This document shows, piece after piece, positions 13,405 through 42,646 of a DNA stretch of 64,000 bases (its first letter is position 1; every line of letters begins with the position of its first letter). Both the position numbers and the translations under genes were made by a program. This DNA is from Hoplostethus atlanticus. Lineage: Eukaryota; Chordata; Actinopteri; Trachichthyiformes; Trachichthyidae. The stretch is taken from contig JAXDDX010000062.1 in the NCBI GenBank assembly GCA_034670405.1, forward strand, positions 992,001 through 1,056,000, written 5' to 3'. The notes beneath the pieces were generated by a model that saw only the letters and a program-made list of their open reading frames with translations, did no database searches and was not told where the DNA came from.

Positions 13405-15092
13405 CCAGGCTGCTCCCTCCCTCTCGGACTCCAGAGGGGGCTGATTCCTGACAAAAGCTTTAGCGCCTCCTCATTTCATTCATCTCTGCTCCGTACCTGG
13501 AGCCCCGCCCTCGCCCGCCTCTACCAGGAAGGCAGCGCCAACGCCTGGAGGCCAACGGTGCGTGCACACACACACTCCTCTTCTCTCTCTTTTCTCCTCT
13601 CTCCTCTCTCTTCTCTCCCCTCCAGTTTATCACTTTAACACTTGGCTGCACTGAGCCGTAGAGGTGTGATTTGTCCTCCTGTCAGACTGTTGAGTTATTG
13701 TTAAAGGTCACAAGCCAAGCGGTAGCCCTTGTGATTGCTGGACAGGGGTCAGCAACTACGGGCCAACTATTACGCACATGAATTTTCTAGAATTGAATGG
13801 TGAAGGGTAAGGTTGAATGTGATCTATGTTCCAAAGGGGATACAAAGGCCCAAGTAAGCTCAGTGAGGAAGATGGAAACACAGATTTTGACTTTGTTTTA
13901 CCATTAGGTCTCACAGACGAGCTGTAACACTGACTTACCAAGTTACCAAAAGACTTTGGGTGAGAGGTGTTGGACAGGACATTTTTCAGCGCACACACTT
14001 CTTTCAACTAAACATAGTCAATATATATAAGTCCAAACAGGGAAAAATGTTGTCTTGAAAAGTGTGAACAAGGACACTGTGGTGGAAATCTTCGTCAACC
14101 TTAATGTCAATCATCAACAGACACAAGAGAACAATTAAAATTAAAAGTAAAAGCAATTTCCACTTTCATATAACTGGATACTTTGATATGTAAAGGTCCA
14201 GCCAGTGGCTCGGTGTGTTAGGTTCCCTTTGGCCCCCTCCTCCTCCACTCCTTGCTTCCACATTACAGGACACACTTGCACTGCATCTTTTCCTTTTCTT
14301 CGTCTTTGCTTTTTTAAAATCTTAATATTTTGCTTTCTGTGTCTTAAACCTTTTGCCTCTGCCCTCCCTCCCCCACCGCAGAACAACAACCCCCACGAGT
14401 GGCTGCAAGTCGACTTGTTGAAAGTCCGACGCATCACAGGGGTCGTGACCCAGGGAGCGCGCAAGCTGCTGACCCAGATGATGGTGACCGAGTTCTCAGT
14501 CACCATTAGCCACGACAGACAATCCTGGAGCAGTGTGTTAGAGCAGGGGACCCAGAGAGAACAGGTAGATCGAGTACACACACTAGGGTCAGACAATATA
14601 TTGGGCAGATATTGGCTTTTATTAAACAGCCAATATCGGCTAGACGGTGTCGTCCACCGCCGATATGATGGAGGTTCCTTCCTGGCCACAGTGCATTTGA
14701 TTTTCTTTGCACATTTTATTTATTAATTTAATTGTTTACTGTGGAAACAAAGTGGTCAAATGTAAAGATATTGAATATCGGCACAAAATATCAGTCCAAA
14801 AATATCAGTATTGGTATCGGCCTTCAAAAACCCCTATCGGTCCAACCCTAACACATACTCATGCACATCAGGCTCTATTTGCTGTATCCACTTTCTCTCT
14901 CTTTCTTACTCCTCCTCTCTAACTCTCCTTCCTCAGATCTTCACAGGAAACAGTGACCCAGAGGAGGAAGCCCTCACCCTGTTTGATCCTCCCCTGTTCG
15001 GCCGCTACCTCCGTCTCCACCCGCGGGGTTGGATCAACGACATCGCCCTGCGCCTGGAGGTCCTGGGCTGTGACACGCAGCAGCTCCTCTGA
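589..15092 (+). CDS. f8: coagulation factor VIII (partial: exon 2 to stop)
   Basis: This is the secreted cofactor of factor IXa in the intrinsic tenase; it circulates bound to von Willebrand factor and is activated by thrombin. I read 26 exons: 589-689, 1117-1239, 2482-2694, 3354-3536, 3653-3756, 4160-4280, 4520-4778, 4877-5042, 5207-5294, 5399-5616, 5981-6131, 6471-6680, 7580-8461, 8612-8754, 9046-9211, 9455-9694, 9842-10070, 10509-10691, 11178-11294, 11702-11773, 12012-12097, 12262-12417, 13109-13253, 13409-13557, 14382-14564, 14937-15092. All have GT-AG borders and compatible phases. Domains run A1, A2, B, A3, C1, C2. Factor VIII is preferred over factor V because of an A1 stretch resembling human AKPRPPW...EGAEYDD, the A2 start TWVHYIAAEE, a C2 domain with TWSP, NAWRP and EWLQVD, and many exon lengths equal to my memory of human F8 (123, 213, 151, 210, 229, 183, 117, 72, 86, 156, 145, 149). 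The B-domain exon carries a one-base frame break. Confidence 0.93.
797..1006. mobile_element. Tc1/mariner-type MITE in f8 intron
   Basis: A 210-bp non-coding element. Its ends are inverted copies of CAGTACTGTGCAAAAGTC and it is flanked by TA on both sides (795-796 and 1007-1008), the TA target duplication of Tc1/mariner elements. The interior is AT-rich and has no coding capacity, so it would move only with a transposase supplied elsewhere. The end sequence is familiar from repeats in many teleosts. Confidence 0.8.
2819..3080. mobile_element. inverted-repeat MITE, copy 1 (f8 intron)
   Basis: The best-preserved arms are 2881-2922 and 2974-3015, which are near-perfect inverted copies containing TGGGCGGAGCCAAAGAAC. 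Similarity to the other two copies continues outside these arms (for example GCCTCTGAGAAATGTTTG and AACTAAAACTCCAGTCTG to the right), so the full terminal inverted repeat is about 100 bp. It is non-coding. I could not identify a target-site duplication, so the superfamily is unknown. Confidence 0.65.
3612..3650. repeat. (TG)n abutting an f8 splice acceptor
   Basis: An uninterrupted TG run of 39 bases followed immediately by AG and the exon starting at 3653. There is no ordinary pyrimidine tract between the repeat and the acceptor. Confidence 0.95.
4520..7731 (+). other. f8: f8 acidic a1 linker and A2 domain exons
   Basis: The exon 4520-4778 opens with the end of A1. Next comes LR followed by an acidic tyrosine-rich run (KDYGEYEDYGED), the position of the human a1 linker and its APC-type cleavage after Arg336. 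A basic stretch with GVR then ANRGR precedes TWVHYIAAEE, the A2 start. A candidate thrombin site equivalent to human Arg372 is GVR/A, which is less conserved than the other sites. A2 continues through YKKVVYVEYTD, ASRPFNIYPNG, ERDLASGLVGTLLICK, FAVFDENRSWY and LTLFPMTGETV. It ends in exon 7580-8461 with an acidic a2 stretch (DNEDEDGLSDYLDQILD) just before LGPR/G, a good thrombin-type P2-Pro site matching human Arg740. Confidence 0.85.
6695..7105. mobile_element. inverted-repeat MITE, copy 2 (f8 intron)
   Basis: Same family as the element at 2819-3080. The left arm starts near 6733 (GTTGAGTTAAACTCAATGGG), the right arm ends near 7078, and matching flanks run to about 7105 (AACTAAAACTTCAATCTGCTG). 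The interior is longer, about 350 bp between arms, and is filled with GCTA/AGCTAAC-rich repeats at 6870-6970. Non-coding. Confidence 0.62.
7580..8461 (+). other. f8: f8 B-domain exon, with one-base frame break
   Basis: This 882-bp exon holds the end of A2, the a2 acidic stretch, the whole B domain (roughly 240 residues against about 900 in human) and the a3 acidic stretch. The B domain is rich in N-glycosylation sequons (NRT, NAT, NTT, NVT twice, NET twice, NGT, NYT), as expected for this family despite absence of sequence similarity. The upstream frame is open to a TAA at 8206-8208. The a3-like frame (DPDYYNYTND...LEYDDYNQE) is open only from 8189 because of a TAA at 8186-8188. The break therefore lies within about 20 bases that include an A4 run at 8195-8198. 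A one-base assembly error there is the simplest cause; a real null allele is the alternative. Confidence 0.8.
8466..8518. repeat. (TG)n filling a 150-bp f8 intron
   Basis: A 53-base TG run starts four bases after the donor of the intron between the B-domain exon and the first A3 exon, taking up about a third of that intron. Confidence 0.95.
8795..8885 (+). mobile_element. SINE-like 3' fragment
   Basis: The stretch resembles GACCTGTCCGGGG...CCTTCCGCTCAATGCATGCTGGGATACGCTCCAG, the 3' part of a very common teleost SINE. A better copy lies at 11351-11581. Only about 90 bases are present; the tRNA-like head is missing. Confidence 0.55.
10873..11005. mobile_element. inverted-repeat MITE, copy 3, left arm only (f8 intron)
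   Basis: A single arm of the same family: GATTGGAGCTTTAGTTCCTC, then CTTCTCAGAGGCAGAGC, then TTGGTTGAGCTAAACCTCAG and TGGGCGGAGCCAAAGAACC. The opposite arm is not present downstream, so this is a truncated or solo-end copy. It shows that the terminal repeat of the family extends over roughly 110 bases. Confidence 0.6.
11351..11581 (+). mobile_element. tRNA-headed teleost SINE, internally deleted
   Basis: It starts with a tRNA-like head (GCGCCGTGGTCGCTCAATGG, an A-box-like stretch). The tail reads GTGATGGACAGGCGACCTGTCC, then CCTTCCGCCTAATGTATGCC and GGGATAGGCTCCAGCCCCC, ending in GGAATAAGTGGG. This is the layout of a widespread fish SINE from memory; the middle section appears shortened. It sits in the f8 intron between A3 and C1. 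Confidence 0.65.
11985..12005. repeat. (TG)n before an f8 acceptor
   Basis: A TG run of 21 bases followed by ATCCAG, the acceptor of the exon at 12012. Confidence 0.9.
12222..12251. repeat. (GT)n before an f8 acceptor
   Basis: A 30-base GT run, ten bases upstream of the exon at 12262 (repeat, then TCCTGTCTAG). Here a short pyrimidine tract is retained. Confidence 0.9.
13331..13403. repeat. long (GT)n before the f8 C2 acceptor
   Basis: 73 bases of uninterrupted GT ending five bases before the exon at 13409 (repeat, then ACCAG). It is the longest pure microsatellite in the gene. Confidence 0.95.
13409..15092 (+). other. f8: f8 C2 discoidin domain exons
   Basis: Three coding exons (149, 183 and 156 bp). 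The C2 domain begins SCSLPLGLQRG and includes TWSPALARL, NAWRP, EWLQVDLLKV, GVVTQGARKL and IFTGNSDPEEE. It ends LRLEVLGCDTQQLL before TGA at 15090-15092. The end resembles human FVIII (MEVLGCEAQDLY) far better than factor V (LELFGCDIY). The acceptor of the first exon sits directly after a 73-base (GT)n tract. Confidence 0.9.
14578..14855. mobile_element. hAT-like MITE (probable)
   Basis: A block rich in ATATCGG/CCGATA words with roughly inverted ends: CTAGGGTCAGACAATATATT on the left and CCTATCGGTCCAACCCTA on the right. Elements ending in TAGGGTTGGACCGATA are common in fish and usually grouped with hAT. The ends are imperfect here and I could not define a target-site duplication. Confidence 0.45.
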
Positions 15093-15725
15093 GACCCCTT
15101 GGGTCCTGTGGTGCAGCTCTGCAATGAGGCCCAACACGACATGAACTACACGTAGAGGGGAATATGTGATAGGAGTAGTTGCGATGAACTCACCGCTGGC
15201 ATGTCATAGGAGTGATGTAGGTAGATCTGTGTTCACTGTGTGTCGTGGTTTCCTTTCCTTGTTGTAACTTTAACAAGGGGCATAAATAAGAAACGTAAAC
15301 TTTTTAAGTTATATATTAAGCAGGTAGCTATCTCTCTTGTTGCCACAGTTTGTTTACATTTTCAACCAGATTTATTTTTTGTAATCTGGCATTTGATCCT
15401 TTCATTGCTGCCCTGTCAGATTTCTTTCTTCTTTATACAGCAAAAAGTAAGGCTATTGCATGTTTAATGGAGGAAAGGATTTGAGGTGGCAGTTCAAACA
15501 GGGCCTCAGTATTTTAAGACAACCTCTCAGTTGACCTATTCCCTTTACCTTTACCGGTCTACTAAGTAACTCTCCAGAGCATGCCTTTGAATGTACCCAT
15601 GTGTAAATATTTGAGTCTGGATGGATGTATACAGTTGAATGATTGTTGTATATCAGTGGGAACGTTTATATTACTGTATATTACTGATTTATTATAGATG
15701 GAATAAACTATTCATTTTGAGCACG
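15093..15725 (+). other. f8: f8 3' UTR with poly(A) signal
   Basis: About 630 bases of AT-rich sequence follow the stop codon. A canonical AATAAA lies at 15702-15707, so cleavage is expected near 15720-15730. No other gene is visible in this stretch. Confidence 0.65.
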
Positions 15726-16175
15726 TCTCATTCTTCTCAAGTGCTTTCTTTGTATTCAAAACGTAATCAGCTAGTATCCCCGCCCCCATCCTGTCCTGTT
15801 CTTCATCTCCTTGACAGAACGGATGGATAGCATTTTCTTTCTTTTGCTTTTGTTTTCCACCTTCATTTCAGTTGAGGGAAAACATGGATATCTCTGTTGT
15901 TTCTTTGGGCCGCTCAATTTGTCTGTTTTGATAGATGTTTTGATAGAAGAAAGTAGAGTACACCTTCTCCCTCCCAGCCAGTCCACAATGTTCCCAAACT
16001 GTTATTGCGGCTTATCCGCCTGTACCAGGCTCTCACAGCAGAAACAATGCACGACTGACTCAAACATTGTTCTGTTGCAAGTTAAAATATGCAGTCACGA
16101 TGAACAGAGGAAATGGTGTGTTTGTACATTCATAGACAAGGATAAAACAGTGATGTGTTTGGAAGGGAAACGGCA

Positions 16176-16221
<46 letters not shown>

Positions 16222-19200
16222 GTAGCAGTATGAAAACACGAATGGCATGTTTTGAGGATGATGATTTGTTGCACGCACCTTTATCACCCCATTATCAGCT
16301 GAGGAAGTTTCCAGGGAGGGGGAGGTGTTTGGTTTGGAAGACAAAGCGACATACTGGACAGGACAAGCGTTGGCAGAGACATGGCAACAGCACAGTATGC
16401 CTGGCTGTTAACGCGTTATCACTCTCAAAACAGTGTCCATCACCTCAACAACAGACAGGGCACCTGTAGTCCGCTCCAATATAATGACTGATGATACATT
16501 ATCTGACCCAAATGAAACTGAACTGAGCTCTAATCATCTATCGGCTATAGTTGTTGGACCATGTGAAAAACCAACCAGGATGAATTTAGCCCATAAGCAG
16601 TGTGAACATGACATTTGTATTTTACTACAGCTCAATCGGGACCCAAAGGTGGGTTACTTGAAAGCTTGAAAAATGGGTCCCCAAGTTCTTCTTTTACTTT
16701 TACACTTGAACGTTTTGCTGCCCTCCGCAGGAAGCTAAAGTTACTCTTTTGTAAATGTGGATTCTTGGGGAAATTTTTGTAACTCTCAGAAAATCTATGA
16801 CTTTCTTTATAATGCTCAGCTGTTCTTCTTTGCCTGCCAACAAAGTTTTCAAAGTTCCCAAAGTTATTCTAGAGAATTATCTATACTGTCCCGAGTGTGT
16901 GAGGTAGTAATCCAAAAGAAAATGTGTTGGATAAATCTACACAATCTGCAAAATTAGTTGGAAGAATTATTCTAAAAATGTGAAAAGTTTGAGACCCACT
17001 GATGTAAGGAGAATCAAACAACCATGTGTACGCTTACTGGGCTAGAAAAAAACTAAACTGTCAGAAGGCAATAAATTGCCAAAGGGTCCTGGTCAATGAA
17101 TCAGTATTGCTTTTCAGAAACATGATACTGGTTCAGACTGTGAATGTGAAACCTGGTGTGTAATTGTCACATTTTACTATGTCACAACACGCTAATGTGT
17201 AACGACAGTGTGACTCCATCAGAGAAATCTATGGCCTCTATTGGCAGTGACTTGGGGTTTCCATGACATGGCAGGAAGGAAGATGGTGTCACAAAAAAAC
17301 AACACAACATCTTACATCACTTCCTGGAAAGACTGATAACAGACACTGGAAGTAGATCCTTTCTTCTTCTTTGTCTTCGTCTTCGTCGTCTTCTTCTTCT
17401 TCTTCTTCTTAGGGAAGTTTATGACACTGTTGTTACGGTAAAAGTGATGACTGGTGTCCCTGCAGCAGTACTGTAAAAGCATACCAAGGAACTATGCGAC
17501 TCATAGGAAGCGTTTCCACAGTGGTATTAAAATAGTAAAACATTCCAGATTTCCTATTTCATGTTAAAAAAATGTCCAAAAACATTCCAACACCACCAGC
17601 AGCAACACAGTAAACTACCCGACCCTCTGAAACTGATGGATGTAGCCTCAAATCACAAACTGTTCTCTTAACCCAGACCCTGAAATCATGTGCGGAACAG
17701 TCACAGTGAAAATGCAACCAAGTCATTATTTTTAACACAGCATGATTTCTAGTTAATAACTTGAATCAATAGTTATAGTTCTGGTTGATACTAAGAACTT
17801 ACAGAATATATTCCTGTAAATAGCCTCCAAGTACTGTCACCCAGCAGCATGCGCTTGTACTCGTCTGCGTGGTTGCAACTTTCCATTGTAATGACACTTG
17901 TTACTACAAACCTGTAAATATTACTGTAAATATATGCTTGTCTAACGAGTTAAACATGTTCTAGACTCACCAAGACATATTTATTGTAACACGTTATTTT
18001 ATTGCTAATCCTACTGATAATAATGTAACTTATAATGTAACATAGGGCTTGTTTTAAAAAACTATAATAAATCATTTGATGTAGACCCCTTGGGGCCCCC
18101 ATGGTCTGACAGCCTGGGGCAGCTTGTCTCAGGAACTCTGTGCATCCGCATTAGTTCACCCCAGAAAATGAGGGAAGGGGTCCCTCTACTGGACTGTCAG
18201 AACTGTTACATCAGCAGGCCCATTTTCCAATGGAGCTCCAAGGAAAGTGAAAGAGGAAAAGGTTTGGGGAGGAGATTGAGACATCTATATGCAGTGAGAC
18301 TTGACAGCTCTCATGCCCAGCTCACTTAAATCCATGTTGCACAACTAAACCAGCTTTGTGTCAGTGTACTGCTCTAGGTTGACTTTTGCCTTTCTTATAC
18401 ACTTCTTCTGGTTATTATACTGCTGTGCACAGAATGGAATAGAATAGAATAGGTCCTCCACTCAGAAGGATAAATGCACTGCAAAAACATCCATCTTTAC
18501 AAGTCATTTATTTTAGCATTAAGTCTTAAAAACATGTTTCGTTAAAAAAATTCCGACGGGGTCATGTCATTTTACTTGTTTTCTTTCTTACTAGTGAAGA
18601 GATGCGACTTATTGTACCTTGTATATTTCATGAAAATAAATTAGACATGCAGAATGTTTCACTTGTTTTGATAAAAATAAGATTTTATGACTACATACAA
18701 GACGAAATGACTTGTTAGTGTGAACCTTATATGCCCCAGTTAACCATAATTGAGGAGTGAAAGTGAGTGAAAGTGAGGAACTCAAGGGCTCAGCAAGAGA
18801 TTTATTGTCTGTAGTGAAACATAACAGCTGACTGTATACACGGACATAATAAAAAAAAAGTGTTCTTGAGATTCAGCATGACTGGCTGTGAGCTACTGAG
18901 GTCAAACGGGGGAACGAAGAGTCATGGGAGGCCTTGATGCCTGAATGAACTCAGCCATGTTGCTATAGTGATGAGAGTAGATCACAAGATGTTTAAAGCA
19001 CCCTTTAAAGTCACCTTACTACAAGCAGTAGCATTTTTCCTTTGAATTGCAGTGACTTTCAAATGTAGAATGAACGCTTCAAAAAGGACCTCTGATGATT
19101 GTACTTGTAAATAAAATTACTATCACTTGTTAATTATCAGATTACACCTTTATTGTTGGTTTAATAGAAAAAAATAGTAATTGCATCTGTTTATTTGTTT

Positions 19201-22200
19201 TGATACACATTCAAAATACCTTCACCAAAACACAAAACAAATTACATGAATATTTCTAACAGAATAAATTAATTTCAAATCTTGTGACGTCACTAACCAT
19301 GTTAGAACATTACATGAAAGGTCTGAAACAAAAACAGTGTTTAGATATATACAAAAGGGAGAGGGTGTGGGGGGAGAAAAAGAGGCTGACAGTTGTAGGC
19401 AGTGAGGAGAGGCAGTGGAGATTGAACTGCAGCAACCTTCCTGAAGGTTAGAGAGGGAAAGCTGAGGTGACATTACCTGAGCCTCACACATCTTCTTCAA
19501 TGTGTAAGGCTCTAGGCAGCGCTGAAGCATAAATATAAGTACACACTATATCATCAGTAGTTCTAGAAAAAGTTGGGATATATGAAGATATGAAAACACA
19601 CAATATCTGTGACACCTACAATCATACAGATAATCCATAATGTAAATATATAAGACCGTATGAATGATGTAGAAAGAAAGGGGAAGTGGTTTCTATTTCA
19701 AGGTTTAAATGACAGTAAACTACTTGAAATGAAGTTTGCTGAGCACGGCACCAGCAGCGGCACTGGAATTCCGGTTGAACCAGCCCATGTCATTCCATGA
19801 ATTATTCACGTTTGCGAAACGTGACTCAACGTCGTGGACCTTGAGCTATCCCGTTAGCAGGGAGGCTACGTTCCAGATATTGTGCGTATGGTTCCAGGCC
19901 ACTGAGGAAAAGCAAATCACTGAAGTGATAAACTGAGATTGAGGCTGGAATAGCACTACTTAGTGTTACTAGGTTGGAAAGATGACTCAGATGACTTTGT
20001 AGCCAGAGGTGTGAGGTGAAACTGGAAAGTGTGGTTTTGTTTTCAAATTTAGCTCCTTCTAGTTAGTCATACATTTTCAAGTTAAATTTAACACATTCAA
20101 ATGCTTTGCAGAATCATGCTCATTTAGCATACATGTTGCTTTCAGTTGATTTAAGATGACATGCCCAAATATTAGGCAAACTTTACTGTCATTGATTTCA
20201 CATTAGTGTTGACTCTTGCTGATGTTTGTGTGGCAACAACCAGGGAACCAGACCATGCATGCATCCTTTAAGTAATTTTCCTTTAAGGAATAGGTTTTTA
20301 TGGAAGCCTAACCTTCGTGAGATGCATCAGCCTGGTATGTTGAATGTGTCGTACTGTAACTCTGACCTGCCTGTGTCACAGACACGCACCAACCAATAAG
20401 GAAAAGCAAAGAAGAAGAAAAATATTCACTGGGGTTTTGACCATTTGACAGCTTGGTAAAATTGAGCCAAAATTCCAACAATAGTTCAAAATCTTTCTAA
20501 TTATTAAAAACAAAAAATGTGAAAATCATATAGTATATAACAGTAGTGTTACTAGTAGACAGTTTAGGTAGTGTGTAAGAGGCTCTACTGTTGCTACAGC
20601 TGTTTCTGAAACTATCCAGCCATCCAGATGTATATCATTCTTCAATCATCCAATTCTATATTAAAATATATTATTGTATTACTAGGATTTGATATACTAA
20701 CTCAATAGATATTCTTTTTCCAGTAGTCATCAGTGTTACTATAAACACCAACAAAAGCAAACACCAAATAAAGCAAACAACATGGTTTGTGGTTAATTAA
20801 AAATCATTAAAAAGTATATAAAGTACATATCTTGGTACATGTGAGTTTTCTCTACTTGCATCTACAACAATGATGACTAATCCAGCTGGTTCTGGCCAGA
20901 AATTGAATGTGGCTGACTCAGAGGATTAAGATAGACCCAGGCAGCATCGACATTGAATATAGTAAAAACAAAAATGGAAAAAACAAAGACTAGACTGTCC
21001 CCGGTTGCCATTTCAACAGTAACCAATTCCATTCATTCATTCATTCATCAGATTCTACCACTTCAGTGACCGCATCCTTTTACACCCTTTAAAACTTATA
21101 TGGGATCCGGCTGCTCGTGGTCACGTGTCGCTCTGGCCAAGTCTACCGGCCAAGGAAACATTAAGCTACTGAAAACAAAAGTTGAGAGCAAATCAAGGAG
21201 TAATGGTAAATCTCACCAACTGTTTGCCATTTTCCTCCGTGTGTGTGAACAAGGAGACACTAACAGGCTTTTTGGCAGCTGGCAGCTTTGTGGCTCTGAA
21301 ACCCCATTCTGACTGCAACAACAAACCTCTGCACCAAATATGAATACTGAGAAATATGAAGCGAAGAATGCCGTGTTCGACTGGATTACTGAGGTATAGG
21401 TGTACTTTTCCTATTCGACACTTTCCATCCTATAGCATTTCCCCCCCAAAAAAAGCTGAGGCGAACAGAGCGGTCAGGCCCTGAAGCGGTGTAACACAAA
21501 GGCCAAGTGAATTTCACTGAAAGCCAAGGAGAGCACAGAAGAGAATGCAATGTCACGCCACCACTACTGAATTGCTCTCAGTTCCCTTCTCTGCTCTTGA
21601 TTCGGTTATACATAATAGCACAGAGTGTAACTTGAACGTCAGTCAGTCTGCTCTGCGTCTGTAATCTCAGGAGGTAAGTGGTCCAAAACCTTTATGAAAC
21701 ATGACAGTAACTGCAGTCTGTCCTCTTGAGGGAATATCTAAATGAGGCAATGTGGTTTTGTTTCAGGATTTACTTCACTACCGGCACAGGGAGCAACAAT
21801 GCCCTCAGGACTAAAGTAAACTAGAGCAGCAAATCGTCAACCTGAACGGATGGCCCATCAGGGTGATGGGCCAGATGAGGGCTCAAGCCACTGGCAACAT
21901 TAATCTCAACAGTCCCCTCAGGTTGTAACAGAGCCATTTCACATTACATCAGCTGCTTGTATTATCCGAATGTGGATGCACACGCACATACATGCACACA
22001 GAGCAGAAGTTCAAAAAAAAAAATACAAAAACAACCCCATGCCGTAATTTAAAATAGTGTCACATGGAATTATCCAGCACCCTGATTACCTATTTGACAG
22101 GCTGACAAACATTAAAGAAATATATGCTTTGAAAAAAAAAAAAAGCTGAGCGTTAAGGCTGTGTAATAAGAGCAACAAGGAGACCTTGTATCATCTGTAG

Positions 22201-23420
22201 TGTTTAGGTTACTTGGTTCAGGCAGCAGACTCACAGCTCCGACATGGCACGCAATCTATCGATTTTGATTGCATAAGTACATCTGCCGTAAGGTGCATAA
22301 TCACAATGGACCTGTATCAAAAAATTGGAGAAAAAGAAAATCCTATCGAACACTTTGTGTACTTGGTGTTCGAATCAGTTTGCCTGGTACAGTGGAATCA
22401 ACAGCTGCCAGTCACCCATCTGGCACCCATCTAGCACCCTGCTGGGCCGGCTGGCAGAGGTTTGACCCTCGGTGAGAACTGCAGTATAGTACAATGTGCG
22501 GCTGAGTTGAGGTGATTGTGTCTGGTGGCTGATCTATGAAAGGATTCGTCTTGTTACCCTCCTGTGGCGTTAACAACAGATATGTTCCCCTTGCAGCCGT
22601 CACAGTAGAAGACACCGACAATAGAACAGAATGGACCTGCAAATTGATCATGAGTTGTACACCTACATTAACTGACTAGACCTAAATAAAACACTACAAA
22701 ACGCATCACAGTAAAAACAATGAGATGCACAAGGTGCTGCATGAAGAGAATGTGAATTTATCCCTTCAATGCCTCTTTCTTAATAAAATTGTCCATTAGA
22801 AATCTAAAAATAAAGCATATTAATCACTTGTAGACTCAAAAAGCAAAGTAAGATAAAAGCTTCTATGTCAGAGGCTATTTTCAATTAAAACCTCTTTTCA
22901 TTTCTCTTCTCTTGGAGGTCTTAGCAACACACGGCCTGTGTGTTCGATTCAATTCGTCAACTGAATATGATAATTACTTTAGAGTCTCAGATGATTGTAA
23001 GATGAAACACCGGTCCGGATTGTGTTACACCTATCATCGATTGAGACCATTAAGTGCTTTTTTGTTTGCTTTTTGTCCTAGTAGCGTCTAGCTACAGAGA
23101 GCTTTCCTTTTTCTTCTCTCCACCTCAGAAGAACAAGGAGTCAATAAGAAAGAGTAGAGTCTGTAGTGTAAGAGGTTAAAGGTCAGCCAACGGGAGTAGA
23201 GCCCAATATGTAGGACTCTGGTCTGGAGGAGGGCAATGGTGGGATGGGAAAAAGGTGCTGGTGGGTTGAATCCCTACAAGAAAGCAAAGGGAAATATAAG
23301 GAGAGGAATATGTGTGTTTACATATTTGCACATGTGAATGCAGGTGTGATGTGTGCTTACACACCTGCATATGTCATTTGAATTACCAAATCTCTTGCAA
23401 CAGTTTGTGTGAATACTAAA

Positions 23421-23466
<46 letters not shown>

Positions 23467-23491
23467 ATATATTACCTTTGTATAGTGCTAC
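15726..23491. other. intergenic region between convergent f8 and slc16a2
   Basis: About 7.8 kb without a recognisable gene. It holds a (GT)n tract at 16178-16220, a CTT/CGTC-rich run near 17370-17411, a short GAATA run near 18430 and a (CATT)n run near 21040. Open frames here are short and have no familiar domain. The left part of the slc16a2 3' UTR must lie here; its poly(A) site is uncertain (minus-strand AATAAA occurs near 19147-19152, which would give a long UTR). Confidence 0.6.
23422..23464. repeat. (CA)n microsatellite in slc16a2 3' UTR
   Basis: About 43 bases of pure CA starting roughly 30 bases downstream of the slc16a2 stop codon (gene on the minus strand), hence likely inside the 3' UTR. 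Confidence 0.9.
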
Positions 23492-41060
<17,569 letters not shown>

Positions 41061-42489
41061 TACTTCGTGCATTTTCGGATTTACGAGGAGGCCCGAGTGT
41101 TTTGCACCCTCGCCTGGATCGAGATTATCTGGAAGTACACCCTCTGATTGATAAAGCACAACACAACGTTAAATACCCCCTCGAACGATCAGTACTGATC
41201 GTTGTATATAAAATAAGCAGATTCCTAGCGACTTCTACTGACTATTTCCAGGCATTGCGGCATTGTAACTTCCGCATGTTATCACCCAGTTTATCTCTAT
41301 GTAGAATATCAGAGAGTATCTAGGCGAAATGAGTGGGAGTTTCTCCCCTACCTACTTCCGTTGTCGCCTAATCCCGTTTGGCAGACTAGACAAATCATTC
41401 CAAGTATCTCACATTCAGTCGAGTAGCTTTTTTTATGCGAGGTCCATTACAATTTACGGACCATATAATTTTCCTTGATTACACCTACAGGCCTACTTTC
41501 TTTTAGATTGGGGTGAAAGAGGAGCAAACATGAAAATAGTGTCCACACGTCGAGATTGAATCGAAAATTAATGAAATGTGTAGCCGTTATTAGATAGATC
41601 CCCTTGGAGAATTTCTGTATTTATATTTGTTCTTAACGGTCCACATGGTAGACGATGAGAGCTGTGACCCAAATAGTCCTTATGTATCCTCCCTCTGAAC
41701 TTGTTGAAAAATAAAATAGTTTGACTGTGATTTTCTGTACAATAGCAAGCATTCACCACTGAGTGGGGCTCTAACTCTGCAAGTGGGGTTATTCGCTGTT
41801 GTGTCCAGTGCAGCAAAGTGCAATGAAACATTTATAGGCTGTCATTCTTCGTTTTACTTTTATTTTTAAGTCTAGTTTTACGAATTTGCGTAATTTCTCA
41901 ACCAGTCTTGATGCATAGTTTCTTTTATTAATTTAATTTGTTGTCAAAATTAATTTTATAAATTAAGTTGTCATGCCAAGCAGTAGCATCTTCTATAACT
42001 GATGATGTGATTATAAAGAAACCATCCACTAACCTTAATAACCCATCAAATTATTTGCAAAGACCATGCCAAAATGAGTAATCAGGTAATTTTATGGGGG
42101 AACAATTTTGACACATGCACAAAATCTTGACATCTTTGGCGGTTGACATCTTTGATTTTGAATTATAAGGTTGTTTACAAGTGGGCAAGGGTCCAAAAGT
42201 GGCACTTAGCTGAAACATAGGGGTATATAGCTCTCTTCAAATTTCTGACAGACGATTATTCTGAGTGTAACTACAACTAAGGCCATTAAGCAAATTAAGG
42301 GGTTTTACAGATGAGTTAACCATGACACTTGCACATTCTAAATATTGCCGGTACATTAAGGCTCTTCAGCAACCCTAGGATCAATACTAGGGGTCTGTGG
42401 CTTCCTTAGAAAACTGCTCCCATGTCTTACCAGTATTTGAGTTACAAGAATCACACTGACATATGGCAGTTCATTGTACATTGTACAAT

Positions 42490-42646
42490 GAATATTGTAA
42501 ATATTGTGTTGGTTTATTGTAAATAGTGTGAACCTGTTATTTTGCCCTTTGCACATTTCTGCTGAGCATTGCCACTTTACATTTCACTGCACACCTCATG
42601 TGTGTATGTGACAAATAAACTTCTTGAATCTTGAATCTTGAGTTCT
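42490..42646 (+). mobile_element. LINE 3' tail with (TTGAATC)n end
   Basis: The stretch CATTGCCACTTTACATTTCA is followed by CTCATGTGTGTATGTGACAA, then ATAAAC and TTGAATCTTGAATCTTGAG. Dispersed fish LINE (L2/RTE-like) copies commonly end in TGTATGTGACAAATAAA plus a short tandem tail. Only the non-coding 3' end is here. Confidence 0.6.

Noticed and set aside
589-15092. Factor V, ceruloplasmin or hephaestin as the identity of the first gene
   Set aside because: The two C domains exclude ceruloplasmin and hephaestin. Exon sizes, the A1 and A3 wording and the C2 end (LEVLGC plus a short tail) fit factor VIII better than factor V.
16060-16469. Frames around a (GT)n tract near 16.2 kb
   Set aside because: They exist only because the dinucleotide repeat lacks stops.
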